Source of the DNA: Corythucha ciliata
Taxonomy: Eukaryota > Arthropoda > Insecta > Hemiptera > Tingidae
Length of the DNA stretch: 64,000 nt
Assembly (NCBI GenBank): GCA_038030265.1
Contig: CM075939.1
Span: 38,917,253-38,981,252, forward strand
Direction of reading: 5' to 3'
Each line of letters opens with the position of its first letter. Position 1 is the first letter of the stretch. The notes beneath the pieces are model-generated. The model was not told the origin of the DNA. It ran no database searches and worked only from the letters and a program-made list of their open reading frames with translations. Shown in pieces: positions 10,973-21,539 of this stretch. The position numbers and the translations under genes were made by a program.

Positions 10973-10981
10973 CGTTATTAC

Positions 10982-11311
10982 ATCAATTTTAGTTACCATC
11001 GGTAAACGGCTCCCCACCATCGGTCACCATGATAATGAAGGACATTCGACGTCAATCGTGATCATGGACACTCAAATTCAAATATCAAATATATATGTAT
11101 ATACATATATTCAAATATCGCTATGTGCCACGATGCAACAATTATTGAACAATTTGCAGAGAAGATGCTTCTGTAGAACGCGCGCTTTTAGAGTTACCGG
11201 TAGAAAAACATCAGTATTGCCCCCCCCCCTCCCGCTCCTAGGGTTCAGATCTTGATCCACTCCTGTCATCATCTCCTCATGGGTCTCCCTAATTCCCATT
11301 CGTTAATTTTA
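10982..11311. other. No gene recognised
   Basis: Contains an (AT)-rich palindromic stretch atatatgtatatacatatat near 11090 and a C10 run at 11221. No gene signal. Confidence 0.5.
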
Positions 11312-11399
11312 CCGACAAACAGTGCCGGCTTTAGGCATTTGGCGCCCCCGGGTGAATCTTTCACCGGCGCCCCTATAAATTCACTGTTCTGAATAAAGC

Positions 11400-12110
11400 C
11401 GCGATAGGTGGCGTTTTTTCCATTTTAACCAAATTAGCATTTTTCCTACACTTAGCGATTTTTCTCAATTGCATCAGTGAATCGGCTATTTGTCTCTTTT
11501 TTAGCGTTGAATAAGCGATTTGTCTCCATTTCAGCCGTGAATTTTCTCAATTTTTGCCGTAAATTACCGCTTTTTCCTAATTGGCCACAAAATTTCCTCC
11601 GCAAACCGTGGTGTGTTATTTTCACAATTTTCTGTGAATTCACAAATTTTCCCTAATTACCCCCTCAATTAGCCCTTTTACTTTATTCTAACCGCAAATT
11701 AGCGTTTTTCCTCATTGAAGCCGCTAATCACAGATTTTTCTACATTGTCAGCCACGAATTAGAGTTTTCCCAATTTTCGCCGCGCATTACCTATAGGTAT
11801 TACTTAATTTGGCCGCGAATTAGCGTTTTCTCCTCACTTCAGCGCTTCTTTTCACTTTTATCGATGAATAAGCTATTTTTTCCATTTTAGCGGCGTGTTA
11901 GCGATTTTTCACCATTTTAGCCGTGAATTAGTGATTCATTTCAATTTAATCGTGAATTCGCGATTTTTCTGAATTTTTTGCAATGAATTAGTATTTTTTC
12001 AGTTTTTAGCCACTAATGAGCGTTTTTTCTCAATTTTTCTTCCATGAATTAGCACTTTTTCTTTTTTTTAGCTGCAAATTAGCGATTGTTTGCTCTTAAA
12101 GCGATGAGTT
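11400..12110 (+). repeat. Family A tandem array, forward arm
   Basis: About 20 degenerate units of roughly 30-35 bp with core ccgtgaattagcg followed by tttttctcaattttag. It lies inside the hAT element as its left arm. Confidence 0.8.
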
Positions 12111-12499
12111 ATCCAGTTTTCTCATTTTGAGGCAGCAACTTGCCGTCAGAAGCAGAAAATTGTCGTTTCCACACCACTAGGCTCTAAGTAGCGTTTTTTA
12201 TAAGCATGCTTAAGAGCTATAAGGAAACTTTAGTCGCGAAATGGACAAGATGCCACTTTATAACTAAAATTAAGAAAAAAAACGTCACTTTTCTGTTCTT
12301 TCGTAAGACTGAGATGTGCCCCGCTTTTTGCAAGCGCAGAAAGGAGAAAAAAGCAGGAAACAACGAAGTAAAGTAAAGTAAAAGTGTGAAACCCGTGGGT
12401 AAAATTGTGGGCAAAAAACTAATTTTCTGGGGTAAAATGGATAATAAAATGGCAAATTCGCAATTGAAATTGTTGATACAAAAGAGAAAAAACACTATT

Positions 12500-12680
12500 T
12501 TGCAGCTCAATTAGCGAAAAACGCTAATTCACGACTGAAATTTAAAAGAATGGCTGATTAGCTGCTAAAATTTAGAAATACGCTAACCCACAGCGTTAAT
12601 TGAGAAAATCGCTAATTAAAAACTGCTGAAATGGAGAAAAATCGCTAATTTGCTGCAAAAATTGAGGAAAATCTCCAATT
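12500..12680 (-). repeat. Family A tandem array, reverse arm
   Basis: Five to six units in the complementary orientation (cgctaattcacg, ctaaaattgagaaaa). It forms the right arm of the hAT element, shorter than the left arm. Confidence 0.75.
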
Positions 12681-13109
12681 ATTTCCATCGATTTACTTGA
12701 TATCTAAGCCCAAGAATCTACTGTGTATTAGCTCTTTGTGCGCCCTGGCTTCTGTAGTTCTCCCAATCTTTGTTACCTAATTTGTTTAGAATTTTATAGT
12801 TATGATATACATATTCGTAAAGCAAATGCGCTTCTTAGTTATTTTTTTCTCGTCCGCCTTCCCCTCTCCATCATTTTGCTGGGCGCGCCCCTCAGGACAC
12901 GGCGCCCTCGGGCGGTCGCCCGGCTCGCCCACCCTTAAAGCCGGCACTGCCGACAAAATTCTAGAAAAAACTAAGCGAATTTCTGCGTAACTTCAAGCGC
13001 TTTAAACACATCCACCAGAAGGCAAAACTGTAAACAATGCTGTAGCAATAGCAACCAGTAACTACCATCATTGTGTGTCTACTCTAGGAATGTTCTTTCA
13101 GACGCCACC

Positions 13110-13860
13110 AGGGGTGGTCGCGTAATCTTTGCGGGGCCAATTCCAAACTGAGCCTTCACGCCTTAAAAGTGTCTAAATAGACTATTCATGCCCTAAAAGT
13201 AGGACAACTGACTATATTCCTGCTCTGAAAATTGCATACTTTTACTGGCAATTCACAATTCACGCTCTAAAAATGGCCAAACTGATCTTTTTGTGCCCCA
13301 ATCAGGGGGCTACAGATGGCGTTAATGACTATTCACGCCTTTAAACTGGCTGTCTGCACCATAAAAGGCCAATCACTGCTATTTTCGCCTTAAAACGATT
13401 TAATGGCCACTGGCGTTTGCACGCCGAACATGGACGGCCGTCATCCTCCCTCACCAACTAAGCGACCTCCCCCCTCTTCTCACCAGTGATGGTTACATGC
13501 ATCCTAAAGACTGGATAAACTGACTTCTGTCGCGCTATACAATTGCTGGACTGGCTTAATCACACAGGAAAAATGGCTGAACATACCGGAAAGAGACGAA
13601 ACTTACCATTCGTGCTTCTAAAATGGCCAAACTATAAGCCTTCGCGCCTTGAAAATTGCTAAACTGCAGATGATTCGTGCCCTAAAACTATCCGAAGTTA
13701 TCATGACTAATCTAATATGCTGTACCGAAAAAAAAATGCCAAACTGGCTATTCTTGCCTTAAAAATGGCTGCATGTTGACTTCCAGTTTCACGCCCAGTC
13801 TTTGTGAGGTTAAATGCCAGTTCTTTGGCTGATTAAGGGTGTCACGTTTCAAGTTTCGTA
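13110..13860 (+). repeat. Family B element, second copy
   Basis: Starts near gtaatctttgcggggccaa, the inverse of the right end of the array at 8808. It contains family B units (13140-13420 and 13500-13770) around a non-repeated part and ends with a unique block, ccagtttcacgccc to gtcacgtttcaagttt. That last block recurs at 33735-33820 at the end of another family B array. Shared unique ends argue that the arrays travel as defined elements. Confidence 0.65.
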
Positions 13861-14448
13861 AGACCAGGATTCGGGTTTTCGTGCGCATAATGAACAGTTT
13901 TACTGCTAAATTGCGTTTCCTTGCCCCTCATGTTGAAGGGGGTTACATTACCAACAAGCTGCTTGATCGTACAAAGATCGCACAAAGCCTTTTAAAGCCA
14001 ATTATATTCATGATTATTTAATTTAACTGTTCCGTAAAGTCTCCAATTTGCCACACAACTTCATTTCAGAGAAGTAATAAAGAAGAAACAAAAGAAGCGC
14101 GTAAGATGAAGTGGGCTACCAACTCACCAACGTGATTAGCTGACTTTGAGCTTTTTGGGATATAATTTACATTTCACATCACGGTTCCACTCACCTAGGC
14201 ACCATTCACCCATCTTCACTCTTTAGCGCATGGCGTGTGTAAAGTAGGTCTTTACGCACGATGAACATCTGCTTGAAACACTTCTTTACGAATGATCGTA
14301 GGAATAGTGGATTATACACCCAGGCAAGAAATATATTTTTTTGAGGCCGAGAGAAAAATTGGATGGGCGAGGCGTAGCAGGGCCTGGCCTTACAGTGTTT
14401 TTTTATTAAAACATGGGCTGATTTTTTGGGCCACGGCGATAAAGTGAG
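13861..14448. other. No gene recognised
   Basis: Unique-looking AT-rich DNA up to the BEL/Pao insertion. No coding signal beyond short random frames. Confidence 0.5.
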
Positions 14449-14449
14449 T

Positions 14450-15054
14450 TGTTTGAGTAGCCAGCGGGCTTGCTCATACGGTTTAAGGGTAATTGCCTTT
14501 CTTCTTTACCGACACCCAAAAGTAAATCTGTTTGGGGAATAACTTACCGTGGTCCTGGCGGCGATCGACTCTTCAGGGAGGGGGGGGGCGTACTTCGGGC
14601 GGGCACAAGGAGACAGGGAAAACGCTTCCTTACTTCGCACACAGACAGGGAAGGAAGATGGAGAAGGGCAAGAAACCACGAAGTAACGGCACACCCGAAC
14701 TGAGATTTCCGCACTGACCGATAAATTAGTACAACTGATTTTCAAGACAAAAGAAAAGGACTTAACTTCTCAACAAGGGACTTGATCATTTTCGACTGCG
14801 TACGCTCTCGGTAGCAACAACGAGACTAAAAACTTTTTAGAAGAGGAAAATAAAAATCGTACTGAAAATAAAAAGGACTTTGTACTATTTGAAACTCCTT
14901 CTCCACAGGCTCTCTGTCTCTCGAAGGGGAAAGAAAACAAAAAAAAAAAGGAGAAAATAATAAAGACATACATGATAGAAAAGAAAGTACATCTTAGTGC
15001 AAGGAGGGGGGGGGGTAGTTCCATAGTCTTGTAACTTCGTCAAAACCGCAAACA
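14450..15054 (-). repeat. BEL/Pao 3' LTR
   Basis: 605 bp, pairs with 20937-21539. Contains poly-G runs and an AT-rich segment near 14940-14960. Differs from the partner LTR at scattered substitutions (for example gtttaagg against gttcaagg) and in G-run length. Confidence 0.92.
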
Positions 15055-15201
15055 AAGCAACCCAACTCGGAGGGGGCTCACTGCGAAATTATTGGACAAT
15101 GAAAGAGTGCTGCAGAGAAGATAATACATTAGAATAGAAAATATATATACAAGGAATGCTATGTACATGATAAAGAAGCAGTTATATAAGTGTAGTAGTT
15201 G

Positions 15202-16800
15202 CTAGTTTATGTTGGGAAGAGCTGCAAGACGATGCACAGGTCTTTGCAGGACGCCGCGAGAAAGACGCACGTCAGCGACTCTAGCATTACCGTCAAGGCC
15301 TGGATAGAGACGTAAGATCCTGCCAATCGGCCAGTCATTGGGGGGTGATCGCTCATCACGGAGCAGTACAACGCTGCCTTCTTGAAGGGATGGTGACGAA
15401 GTGGTCCACTTCGTTTTTGGAATTAGCGTTTGCAGGTATTCATGCGCCCATCTCTTCCAGAAGGACCTCGATGTTTCTTGAATGAGACTGTAGCGCTGGT
15501 ACAAGCTTAGGGGGCGTAAGGATACTTCCTCAGCATGTGGGGGAGCCAACAGGGGGCCACCCACCAAGAAATGTCCGGGGCTTAAATACAACAGGTTGTC
15601 ATTCGGGTGGATTGGAAGTGTTCCAAGAGGTCTGCTTTTCAACACAGCTTCGATTCGGGTGAATGTGGTAGTCATTTCGTCGTAAAGCAGAGGGCGATCA
15701 CTCAACGAGGTGGTATCGGACCGAGGCGATAGCTCGCTCCCAAATGCATCTTTGCATTCGGAATCTTTGCATTCCGGCGGGGGGATTCCTTGAGGGCGAA
15801 TGGGCCGGCATAATCAACTCCCACATTCGTGAAGGCACGGATTTGAGAAAATCGGAACGTGGGTAGAGGAGCCACGATAGGAGCTTGCGATTTCATGGAA
15901 TGGCGAAATCAGGGATGACACTTTGTTATCCTGCTTCGGATCAGTCGTCTAATGTTGGGAATCCAGAATTTGGTTTGAATCATGGCTTGAACTAATCGGG
16001 GTCCTCCGGGGTCCATGTAGAGTTTTCACCTTATGAAAGTGATCCACGATCAAGGAAGACAATCGGCTCTCTCGCGGTAGAAGAATTGGATGGCGCTCAT
16101 CCTCGGTCAAAGGAGCGTGTTGAAGGCGGCCACCCACCCTTAGGTAACCCCGATCGTCTACGAAGGGCGAGAGCGATCTAAGATATTTTGGAACAGAGGA
16201 CTTAGCGGTCAAGTCCTTAATTACGGACGCCCAGTGTTTTTGCTGGACGAGTTTTAACAACAGATGGAGGGAGGTGTCACGCTCTTCAACGGTAAGAACT
16301 CCGTGACTGTGGATCGGTTTTGAGCGAGTTTTAGACAGGAATCGCAATGTGTAACCCATCACATTGACGGCAGTACGAAAGGAGGAGAAGCGTTCAAGAA
16401 AGTAGTCGACAAAACAGCTTTCCTGAACTGGTTCAGAGACAAGAAGACTGGGAAACTCGCCGTTACTTTGAGAATTAGGATCAGACACAAGAGCTCCGTA
16501 AACCGAGAAATTTCTAGGCGACGAATTGGACTTCATTTCAGGTAGAGATTTCGGAATGGGACTTGACTTCGGCGAGTGTGGCCAATACTCCTCGTCACGT
16601 TTAAAAAACTCAGGACCACTCCACCATAAGGTACAATCCACTAGGAAACTAGGCAATAAACCACGAGAGGTCACGTCTGCGGGATTTTGCTCCGAGGGAA
16701 CGTGATCCCACAAGGGAGGCGGAGCCATCCCTCTAAGATCTCCGATTCGCGGTTGGAAACCTAGGTTTTCATGGCATGAGGGGGGGGGGTGCAGATCCAA
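15202..16800 (-). pseudogene. BEL/Pao integrase region, broken
   Basis: Reads leftward in three frame segments (16800-15949, 15896-15702, 15705-15202). The first carries the end of RNase H and the integrase N-terminal region (LTEDERHPILLP, then HFHKVKTLHG of the HHCC zinc module). The second has VGVDYAGPF with the first catalytic Asp of the DDE triad, then loses homology. The third resumes at the C-terminal part (GHFLVGGPLL; VVLLRDE; the basic end RPVHRLAAL). The stretch that should hold the second Asp and the Glu is missing, consistent with an internal deletion near 15705-15790. The frame change at the top coincides with a G10 run (16780-16789). Confidence 0.85.
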
Positions 16801-18377
16801 GACAGAGCGGTTGTGGAGTCAGAATAAAGAACTGTTGTTTGCACGGGCGTACTCTGCAGGAGAGCTAAAACCTTTTGGTAAAGACGGGCCAACAAAAGGC
16901 AAGCATTAAGCTCGAGACGGGGAATCGTGACGGCCTTCAGGGGGGCCAACTTGCTCTTCGCAAGGAGTAAGCGAATAGTTGCACTCGGGGCTTCTGAGGA
17001 GATTATGTAAAGGCAGGCTGGATAACCTTGAGAAGAGGCATCAGCAAAGCCGATCAACTTGATCGGATGGGACTTTACGTCGATAAATCGGGAAATACTC
17101 AGGGCTTCAAGACAGGGTAAGGTCTCCATGAAACGAATCCAGGACTCAGCCAAGTCCGGGGGCAAGGGTTCGTCCCATCCCACTCCAGCAAGCCAGGAGG
17201 CCTGCAGAATGGTTTTCGCCAAGAATTTGACGGGAGCAAGAAGACCCATTGGGTCATACATTCGGGCTATAGTTGACAGCAATGCGCGTTTTGTGAGCGG
17301 ATTTGATGGAGGGGCTATCTTATAACCAAATACATCCTGCTGCGCTCTATATTGTAGGCCTAAGATTTTCATGACTGGCTTACTGTCACATTCAAATGAC
17401 AGATGAATTTCGCGGCGTTCAGGCGGCAAATCCAAAAGAACTTCTTCCTCATTGCTTGCCCACTTGCGCAAAGGAAGTTGTCCTTTGACCAACAGTTCAG
17501 TCAGATCGTGTTTTAACGCGATCACTTCTTCAATGGAATCACCCCCTCCAAGAAAGTTGTCCACGTACATGTGCTCTTTCAAAGCTCTGGCAGCATCGGG
17601 GAATCTCTGACCTTCGTCTTCGGCCAGTTGCACCAGAACTCTTTGAGCAAGAACGGCAGAAAGTGTCAAACCATAAGTCACCGTGGTCAGCTCGTACTCC
17701 TTTACGTCGGACTCATTGTTCTTCCTCCAGAATATGTGCTGGAGATGACGCTGTTCAGGACACAGGGCGATTTGTCTATACATCATGCGGATATCCGCGC
17801 AGAGGACGACTCGAAACTGGCGAAAGCGAGTGAGCAAATCTTTTATGTCCGCCTGAAGGCGAGGGCCGGGCAGCAGCAGCTCATTCAAGGGCTTTCGTTC
17901 GGGGGCGATTCGGGCGGAACCATCAAAAACAACTCGTAATTTTGTGCTGGTACTTTCGGCCTTAATGACACCATGGTGAGGTAAGACCGAAAACGAAGGG
18001 CTACGGGCAGGTTCCATGTGACCAAGGGCTTCATATTCGAGGAGGAAATCGTTGTAAGATATCTTCAACTCAGGTCGTCGACGTAATTTTCTTTCTAAGG
18101 ATTCCAACCGAGATTTTGCCATCTCACGGGAGTTAGGGAAATCGTGATTGGGGTCACGAAAGGGCATTTTCACGATGTAACGTTCTTGTCCGTCGCGGCG
18201 GACAGTTGACCGGAAATGCTCTTCGCAATAAGCATCCTCGGGACTGTAAACACATTCACGTTGTCGGATTTCTTCATCAATCCAAAAACGCTGAAGGCAT
18301 TGGTTAACTTCACAGCAACTTAGCAATGAAGCGAGGCCGACCGAATTTTCGACTGGCTCCTCATCTGAGGACAACAC
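16761..18377 (-). pseudogene. BEL/Pao reverse transcriptase and RNase H region
   Basis: Longest pol frame, about 538 codons. Recognisable BEL/Pao blocks in order: LRVVFDGSAR, LNELLLPGP, the palm motif VVLCADIRMMYRQI, LTTVTYGL and the catalytic box, here YVDN where the family has YVDD. The RNase H part has VLYSDSTTALSWI. The Asp-to-Asn change in the catalytic pair would be expected to abolish polymerase activity. In the same frame a TGA at 18402-18404 separates this from the protease segment. Confidence 0.9.
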
Positions 18378-18401
18378 TGGTGCTTTTCGAATGAGGACAT
18401 G

Positions 18402-18990
18402 TCAGAAAGGCGTTTCCATAGCCGATGGCATGTCAGGACAATGCTGGATTCGGATCATCAAGCTTGGCAGCATCTCCGCTCCGAGCAGAACATCTACCGT
18501 TGATGGGTCGTCAAAGTACTGATCAGCTAATTTAAAATTAGAAAACGTCTTCCGAACTCGAGGGGAGACTCTGAGGCTTGGCAGTGGGTTACTAATACGC
18601 TCTAAAACAGTGGCACTCATAGGGATAGCGAGAGTTCTCTCCAAACTGGTCGGAAACAATTCGAGTGATATTTCGCCCAGCTTGGACCCGAGGGTAGATC
18701 CCCCAATACCACTGATCCTTGTGGCACTAAAGAAGAGGATAGACTAAGACGGTCTCAACAGCTTTTCGTGATGAAGTTCAACTGACTTCCAGGATTGAGT
18801 ACGGCGCGAATAATGTGGAAGCGGCCCAAGCGTCGCTCACGCGAACCAACAAGGTGCCTAACAATATGGTGGTGTCAGAGGCACGGCAAATGGTGGATGA
18901 AGACAGAACTTGTGCGGAAGGCAGTCGTTCAGCGTTGGGATTAGGCGATTTGGGGCCAGTATTGGGAGAAGGCTTCGAGGGCTGATGCAA
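18402..18990 (-). pseudogene. BEL/Pao aspartic protease region, frameshifted
   Basis: Two overlapping frames. 18990-18778 gives TTILLGTLLVRVSDAW, the strand before the active site. A frameshift near 18830 then throws the reading out, and 18659-18402 resumes with DPSTVDVLLGAE of the BEL/Pao protease fold. At the active site the usual Asp-Ser-Gly is replaced by Asn-Pro-Gly in the appropriate frame, so the catalytic Asp is lost. The domain joins the Gag C-terminus upstream to the reverse transcriptase downstream. Confidence 0.75.
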
Positions 18991-19021
18991 GGGTCGACTG
19001 GTGCTACCAAATTGCTGCTCC

Positions 19022-20389
19022 TTACCTGAAAAACTCTTCTTGCTTAGGCATAGGTTGGTCAGGGCTAGACTTCTGCGGTGTCAACTCTTGAGACCAGCAG
19101 ACGTCGTGCAACAGGGAGTGGTGACGCTTGGAGTGGCATGTTTGACAGGTTTTAACGGAATTACATTTTGAGCTGAAATGCGGGCCGAGACAATCGAAAC
19201 ATTTCCGCAATGACTTAATGGTAGCCACTCGGTCGTTAGGATTCATGGCGTGAAATTCAGGGCATTGAATGAGACGATGTTTACCCTTGCAAACATCACA
19301 TGTCATATCTGGGCCAACTTGAGTAGCGCTTAAGGAAGTACGCGTGGGAGCCTTCAAGGTTCCTGGTTTGGGCGCAGGAATCGACATTTTGTCAGATGAC
19401 GAAACGCTCAGAACTGAGGCACGTTTCCTTATGAATGTGATCAACTCCTCGTAAGTGGGCAGGGCTTGTTGGTCTTCACGACTCGATTCGAACAGATTTC
19501 GGCTTTCCGGGCTTAATGTGCGCAAGGCTAAGTAAAACAAGAGAAAATCCTTATAGTTAAGGTTAGGAATTTGGGCGAACGCCTGAACACTGGTGTCGAA
19601 AACCTTCAAAAAGTGATGCAAGCCGGGGGCGGTTTCACTATGAGCGGGCTTGTACTCGAGAAGCGATTTCACAAAGTGGGAAGCCAAAAGGCGAGGAGAG
19701 GCGTATCGTTGTTTCAGGAGATCGAGGGCTAAAGGAAAGCTTTCTCCCACGGAGGGGAGAGCTTTGATCAGATCAGCTGCCTCACCGGTTAGGCACGTTC
19801 GCAAATAGTGCATGCGCTCTGTATCAGACAGTGACTCTCTTTGAATAATTAGGCAGTTGAACATGTCGAAAAAGGCATTCCAATTTTCCACTTTATTATC
19901 AAAGGGAGTGAGATTGATTCGAGGAAGTTTGACTACGTTCGATTCTGGGCGCATTGGGGTATGGGTTTGGGCTGAGGCACGTGCCTCTTGAGAGTCCGCC
20001 TTACGCGAAGCTTCAATGGCATAGTGGAGTTGGTTGCAAAAATCATACAGCTCATCGATGGCAAGTTGGGACTTTACATAGGGCTCAATGTCTGGGTGTT
20101 GCAGAGCAAGTTCTTCTATCATGGTGTTCGTCTCAATCCAATTCTTATAAGTGGGCTCTAAAGCGCTAAAAATGCCAAGGAATTGCGTGAAATCTTTGTT
20201 TGCTTTGCATTTCACCGCGGTGTCATAGATGCGGTTAAGACGAATGAAGTGATCCTCTCTCATCTTAGCCCAATGTTTTACAGCTCTCAATTTAGGATTT
20301 TGAGAGACGGTGGGAGGTGCAGTCGCTACTGAACCGGTGCCTATCGGCTGGGTTGATCCAGTGTTTTTATTTTTATCGGCGTCACTCAT
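19022..20389 (-). CDS. BEL/Pao Gag-like protein
   Basis: 455-codon open frame, the only intact one in this element. Starts MSDADKNKN about 520 bp inside the 5' LTR. The middle has the BEL/Pao Gag capsid-like region (LPRINLTPFDNKVENWNAFF; LTGEAADLIKALP). The C-terminus has tandem zinc-knuckle-like Cys/His groups (CDVCKGKHRLIQCP; CFDCLGPHFSSKC; CQTCHSKRHHSLLH). Its role by family knowledge is to form the intracellular particle that packages element RNA. It ends at a TAA near 19022, and the protease continues in another frame, either by mutation or by programmed shifting, which I cannot tell. Confidence 0.9.
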   Translation of the reverse strand: MSDADKNKNTGSTQPIGTGSVATAPPTVSQNPKLRAVKHWAKMREDHFIRLNRIYDTAVKCKANKDFTQFLGIFSALEPTYKNWIETNTMIEELALQHPDIEPYVKSQLAIDELYDFCNQLHYAIEASRKADSQEARASAQTHTPMRPESNVVKLPRINLTPFDNKVENWNAFFDMFNCLIIQRESLSDTERMHYLRTCLTGEAADLIKALPSVGESFPLALDLLKQRYASPRLLASHFVKSLLEYKPAHSETAPGLHHFLKVFDTSVQAFAQIPNLNYKDFLLFYLALRTLSPESRNLFESSREDQQALPTYEELITFIRKRASVLSVSSSDKMSIPAPKPGTLKAPTRTSLSATQVGPDMTCDVCKGKHRLIQCPEFHAMNPNDRVATIKSLRKCFDCLGPHFSSKCNSVKTCQTCHSKRHHSLLHDVCWSQELTPQKSSPDQPMPKQEEFFR

Positions 20390-20913
20390 GGTTTACGGTT
20401 TTCCCTCAGGAAAATTCACCAATTGAACGAAAAACGACAAGGACAAAATGAACAAGAAACAAGGGGGGGGGGGTCGAGAGAAAAGGAATGAGCACGGCGG
20501 AGGAAGGAAACGCAATGCGTTTAATAAGCGAAAAAAGGAATGAAAGATAGATAAAATAAAAATTAAGAAACCCAGTGAGAGAGAGTGAGGGAGGGGAAGA
20601 AAAAAGAAACAAACAGTGCGATTTGAGGGGAAAGAAGGAAGGATGTAATATACGAGAGCGAACTCCTCGAGAGAGAGAAAAAAAATATTAGGGCGAACTG
20701 ACTTACAATTTAATTAGATGGCGCGGGGCGGGGAAGTACAGAGTACACGCGATCAATGGCAACGCAACCGAGAAAAGAGAAGAGCAGAGCGCACTTGGAC
20801 AGGAATTTTCACGTGAACTATGACAAAGTTCAAATTACAAACAATGGAAGGGCTGACTAATTCAGAAAAAAAAAAAAACTGAAACCTCTAGGTGAGGGGA
20901 AAAAAGGCAATTA
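20390..20913 (-). other. BEL/Pao 5' leader
   Basis: Purine-rich untranslated leader between the primer-binding site and the Gag start, with GA-rich and G-run stretches. No ORF. Confidence 0.7.
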
Positions 20914-20933
20914 AAATCACGTCGGGGTCACCA
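20914..20933 (-). other. Primer-binding site, tRNA-Trp type
   Basis: Read leftward, the 20 bases starting TGGTGACCCCGACGTG, 3 bases inside the LTR, complement the 3' end of eukaryotic tRNA-Trp including its CCA. It marks the 5' LTR and the direction of the element. Confidence 0.88.
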
Positions 20934-20936
20934 ATT

Positions 20937-21539
20937 TGTTTGAGTAGCCAGCGGGCTTGCTCATACGGTTCAAGGGTAATTGCCTTTCTTCTTTACCGAC
21001 ACCCAAAAGTAAATCTGTTTGGGGAATAACTTACCGTGGTCCTGGCAGCGATCGACTCTTCAGGGGGGGGGGGCGTACTTCGGGCGGGCACAAGGAGACA
21101 GGGAAAACGCTTCCTTACTTCATTCACACAGACAGGGAAGAAAGATGGAGAAGGGCAAGAAACCACGAAGTAACGGCACACCCGAACTGAGATTTCCGCA
21201 CTGACCGATAAATTAGTACAACTGATTTTCAAGACAAAAGAAAAGGACTTAACTTCTCAACAAGGGACTTGATCATTATCGACTGCGTACGCTCTCGGTA
21301 GCAACAACGAGACTAAAAACTTTTTAGAAGAGGAAAATAAAAATCGTACTGAAAATAAAAAGGACTTTGTACTATATGAAACTCCTTCTCCCCAGGCTCT
21401 CTGTCTCTCAAAGGGGAAAGAAAACAAAAAAAAAGGAGAAAATAATAAAGACATACATGATAGAAAAGGAAGTACACCTTAGTGCAAGGAGGGGGGGGGG
21501 TAGTTCCATAGTCTTGTAACTACGTCAAAACCGCAAACA
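20937..21539 (-). repeat. BEL/Pao 5' LTR
   Basis: 603 bp, partner of 14450-15054. Followed on the right by the host flank TGAGCG. Confidence 0.92.

Larger units (their letters stand above)
11320..12949. mobile_element. Non-autonomous hAT element with inverted repeat arms (1630 bp)
   Basis: Termini are CAGTGCCGGCTTTA and its exact complement TAAAGCCGGCACTG. Both sides are flanked by an identical 8-bp duplication, CCGACAAA (11312-11319 and 12950-12957). The 8-bp duplication and CAG...CTG ends are hAT hallmarks. The subterminal regions are GC-rich (ggcgccc). The interior has no transposase; it is built of family A tandem units in plus orientation (about 11400-12110) and in the opposite orientation (about 12500-12680). 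Confidence 0.88.
14450..21539 (-). mobile_element. Defective BEL/Pao LTR retrotransposon
   Basis: Two LTRs of about 604 bp enclose gag- and pol-derived frames reading leftward. LTRs run TGTTTGC...CAAACA and are about 97% alike by eye, with small indels. Flanks are TGAGt on the left and TGAGc on the right, a 4-bp duplication (or 5 bp with one mismatch). The primer-binding site matches tRNA-Trp. No clear polypurine tract is seen before the 3' LTR. The coding region carries several stops, frame changes, altered catalytic residues and an integrase deletion, so it is not autonomous. It lies in the same orientation as the host receptor gene, within its intron. Confidence 0.93.

Noticed and set aside
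11400..12680. CRISPR-like array
   Set aside because: Units of about 30 bp recur but are degenerate, have no constant spacers, lie in a eukaryotic hAT element and switch orientation.
19022..19035. Splice donor (CAG-GTAAGG) at the end of BEL/Pao Gag
   Set aside because: Good consensus, but no matching acceptor that restores a pol frame could be identified, and later frame breaks show general decay.
20914..20933. tRNA-Trp gene fragment
   Set aside because: Only the 3' complement is present, at the exact position of a primer-binding site next to an LTR.
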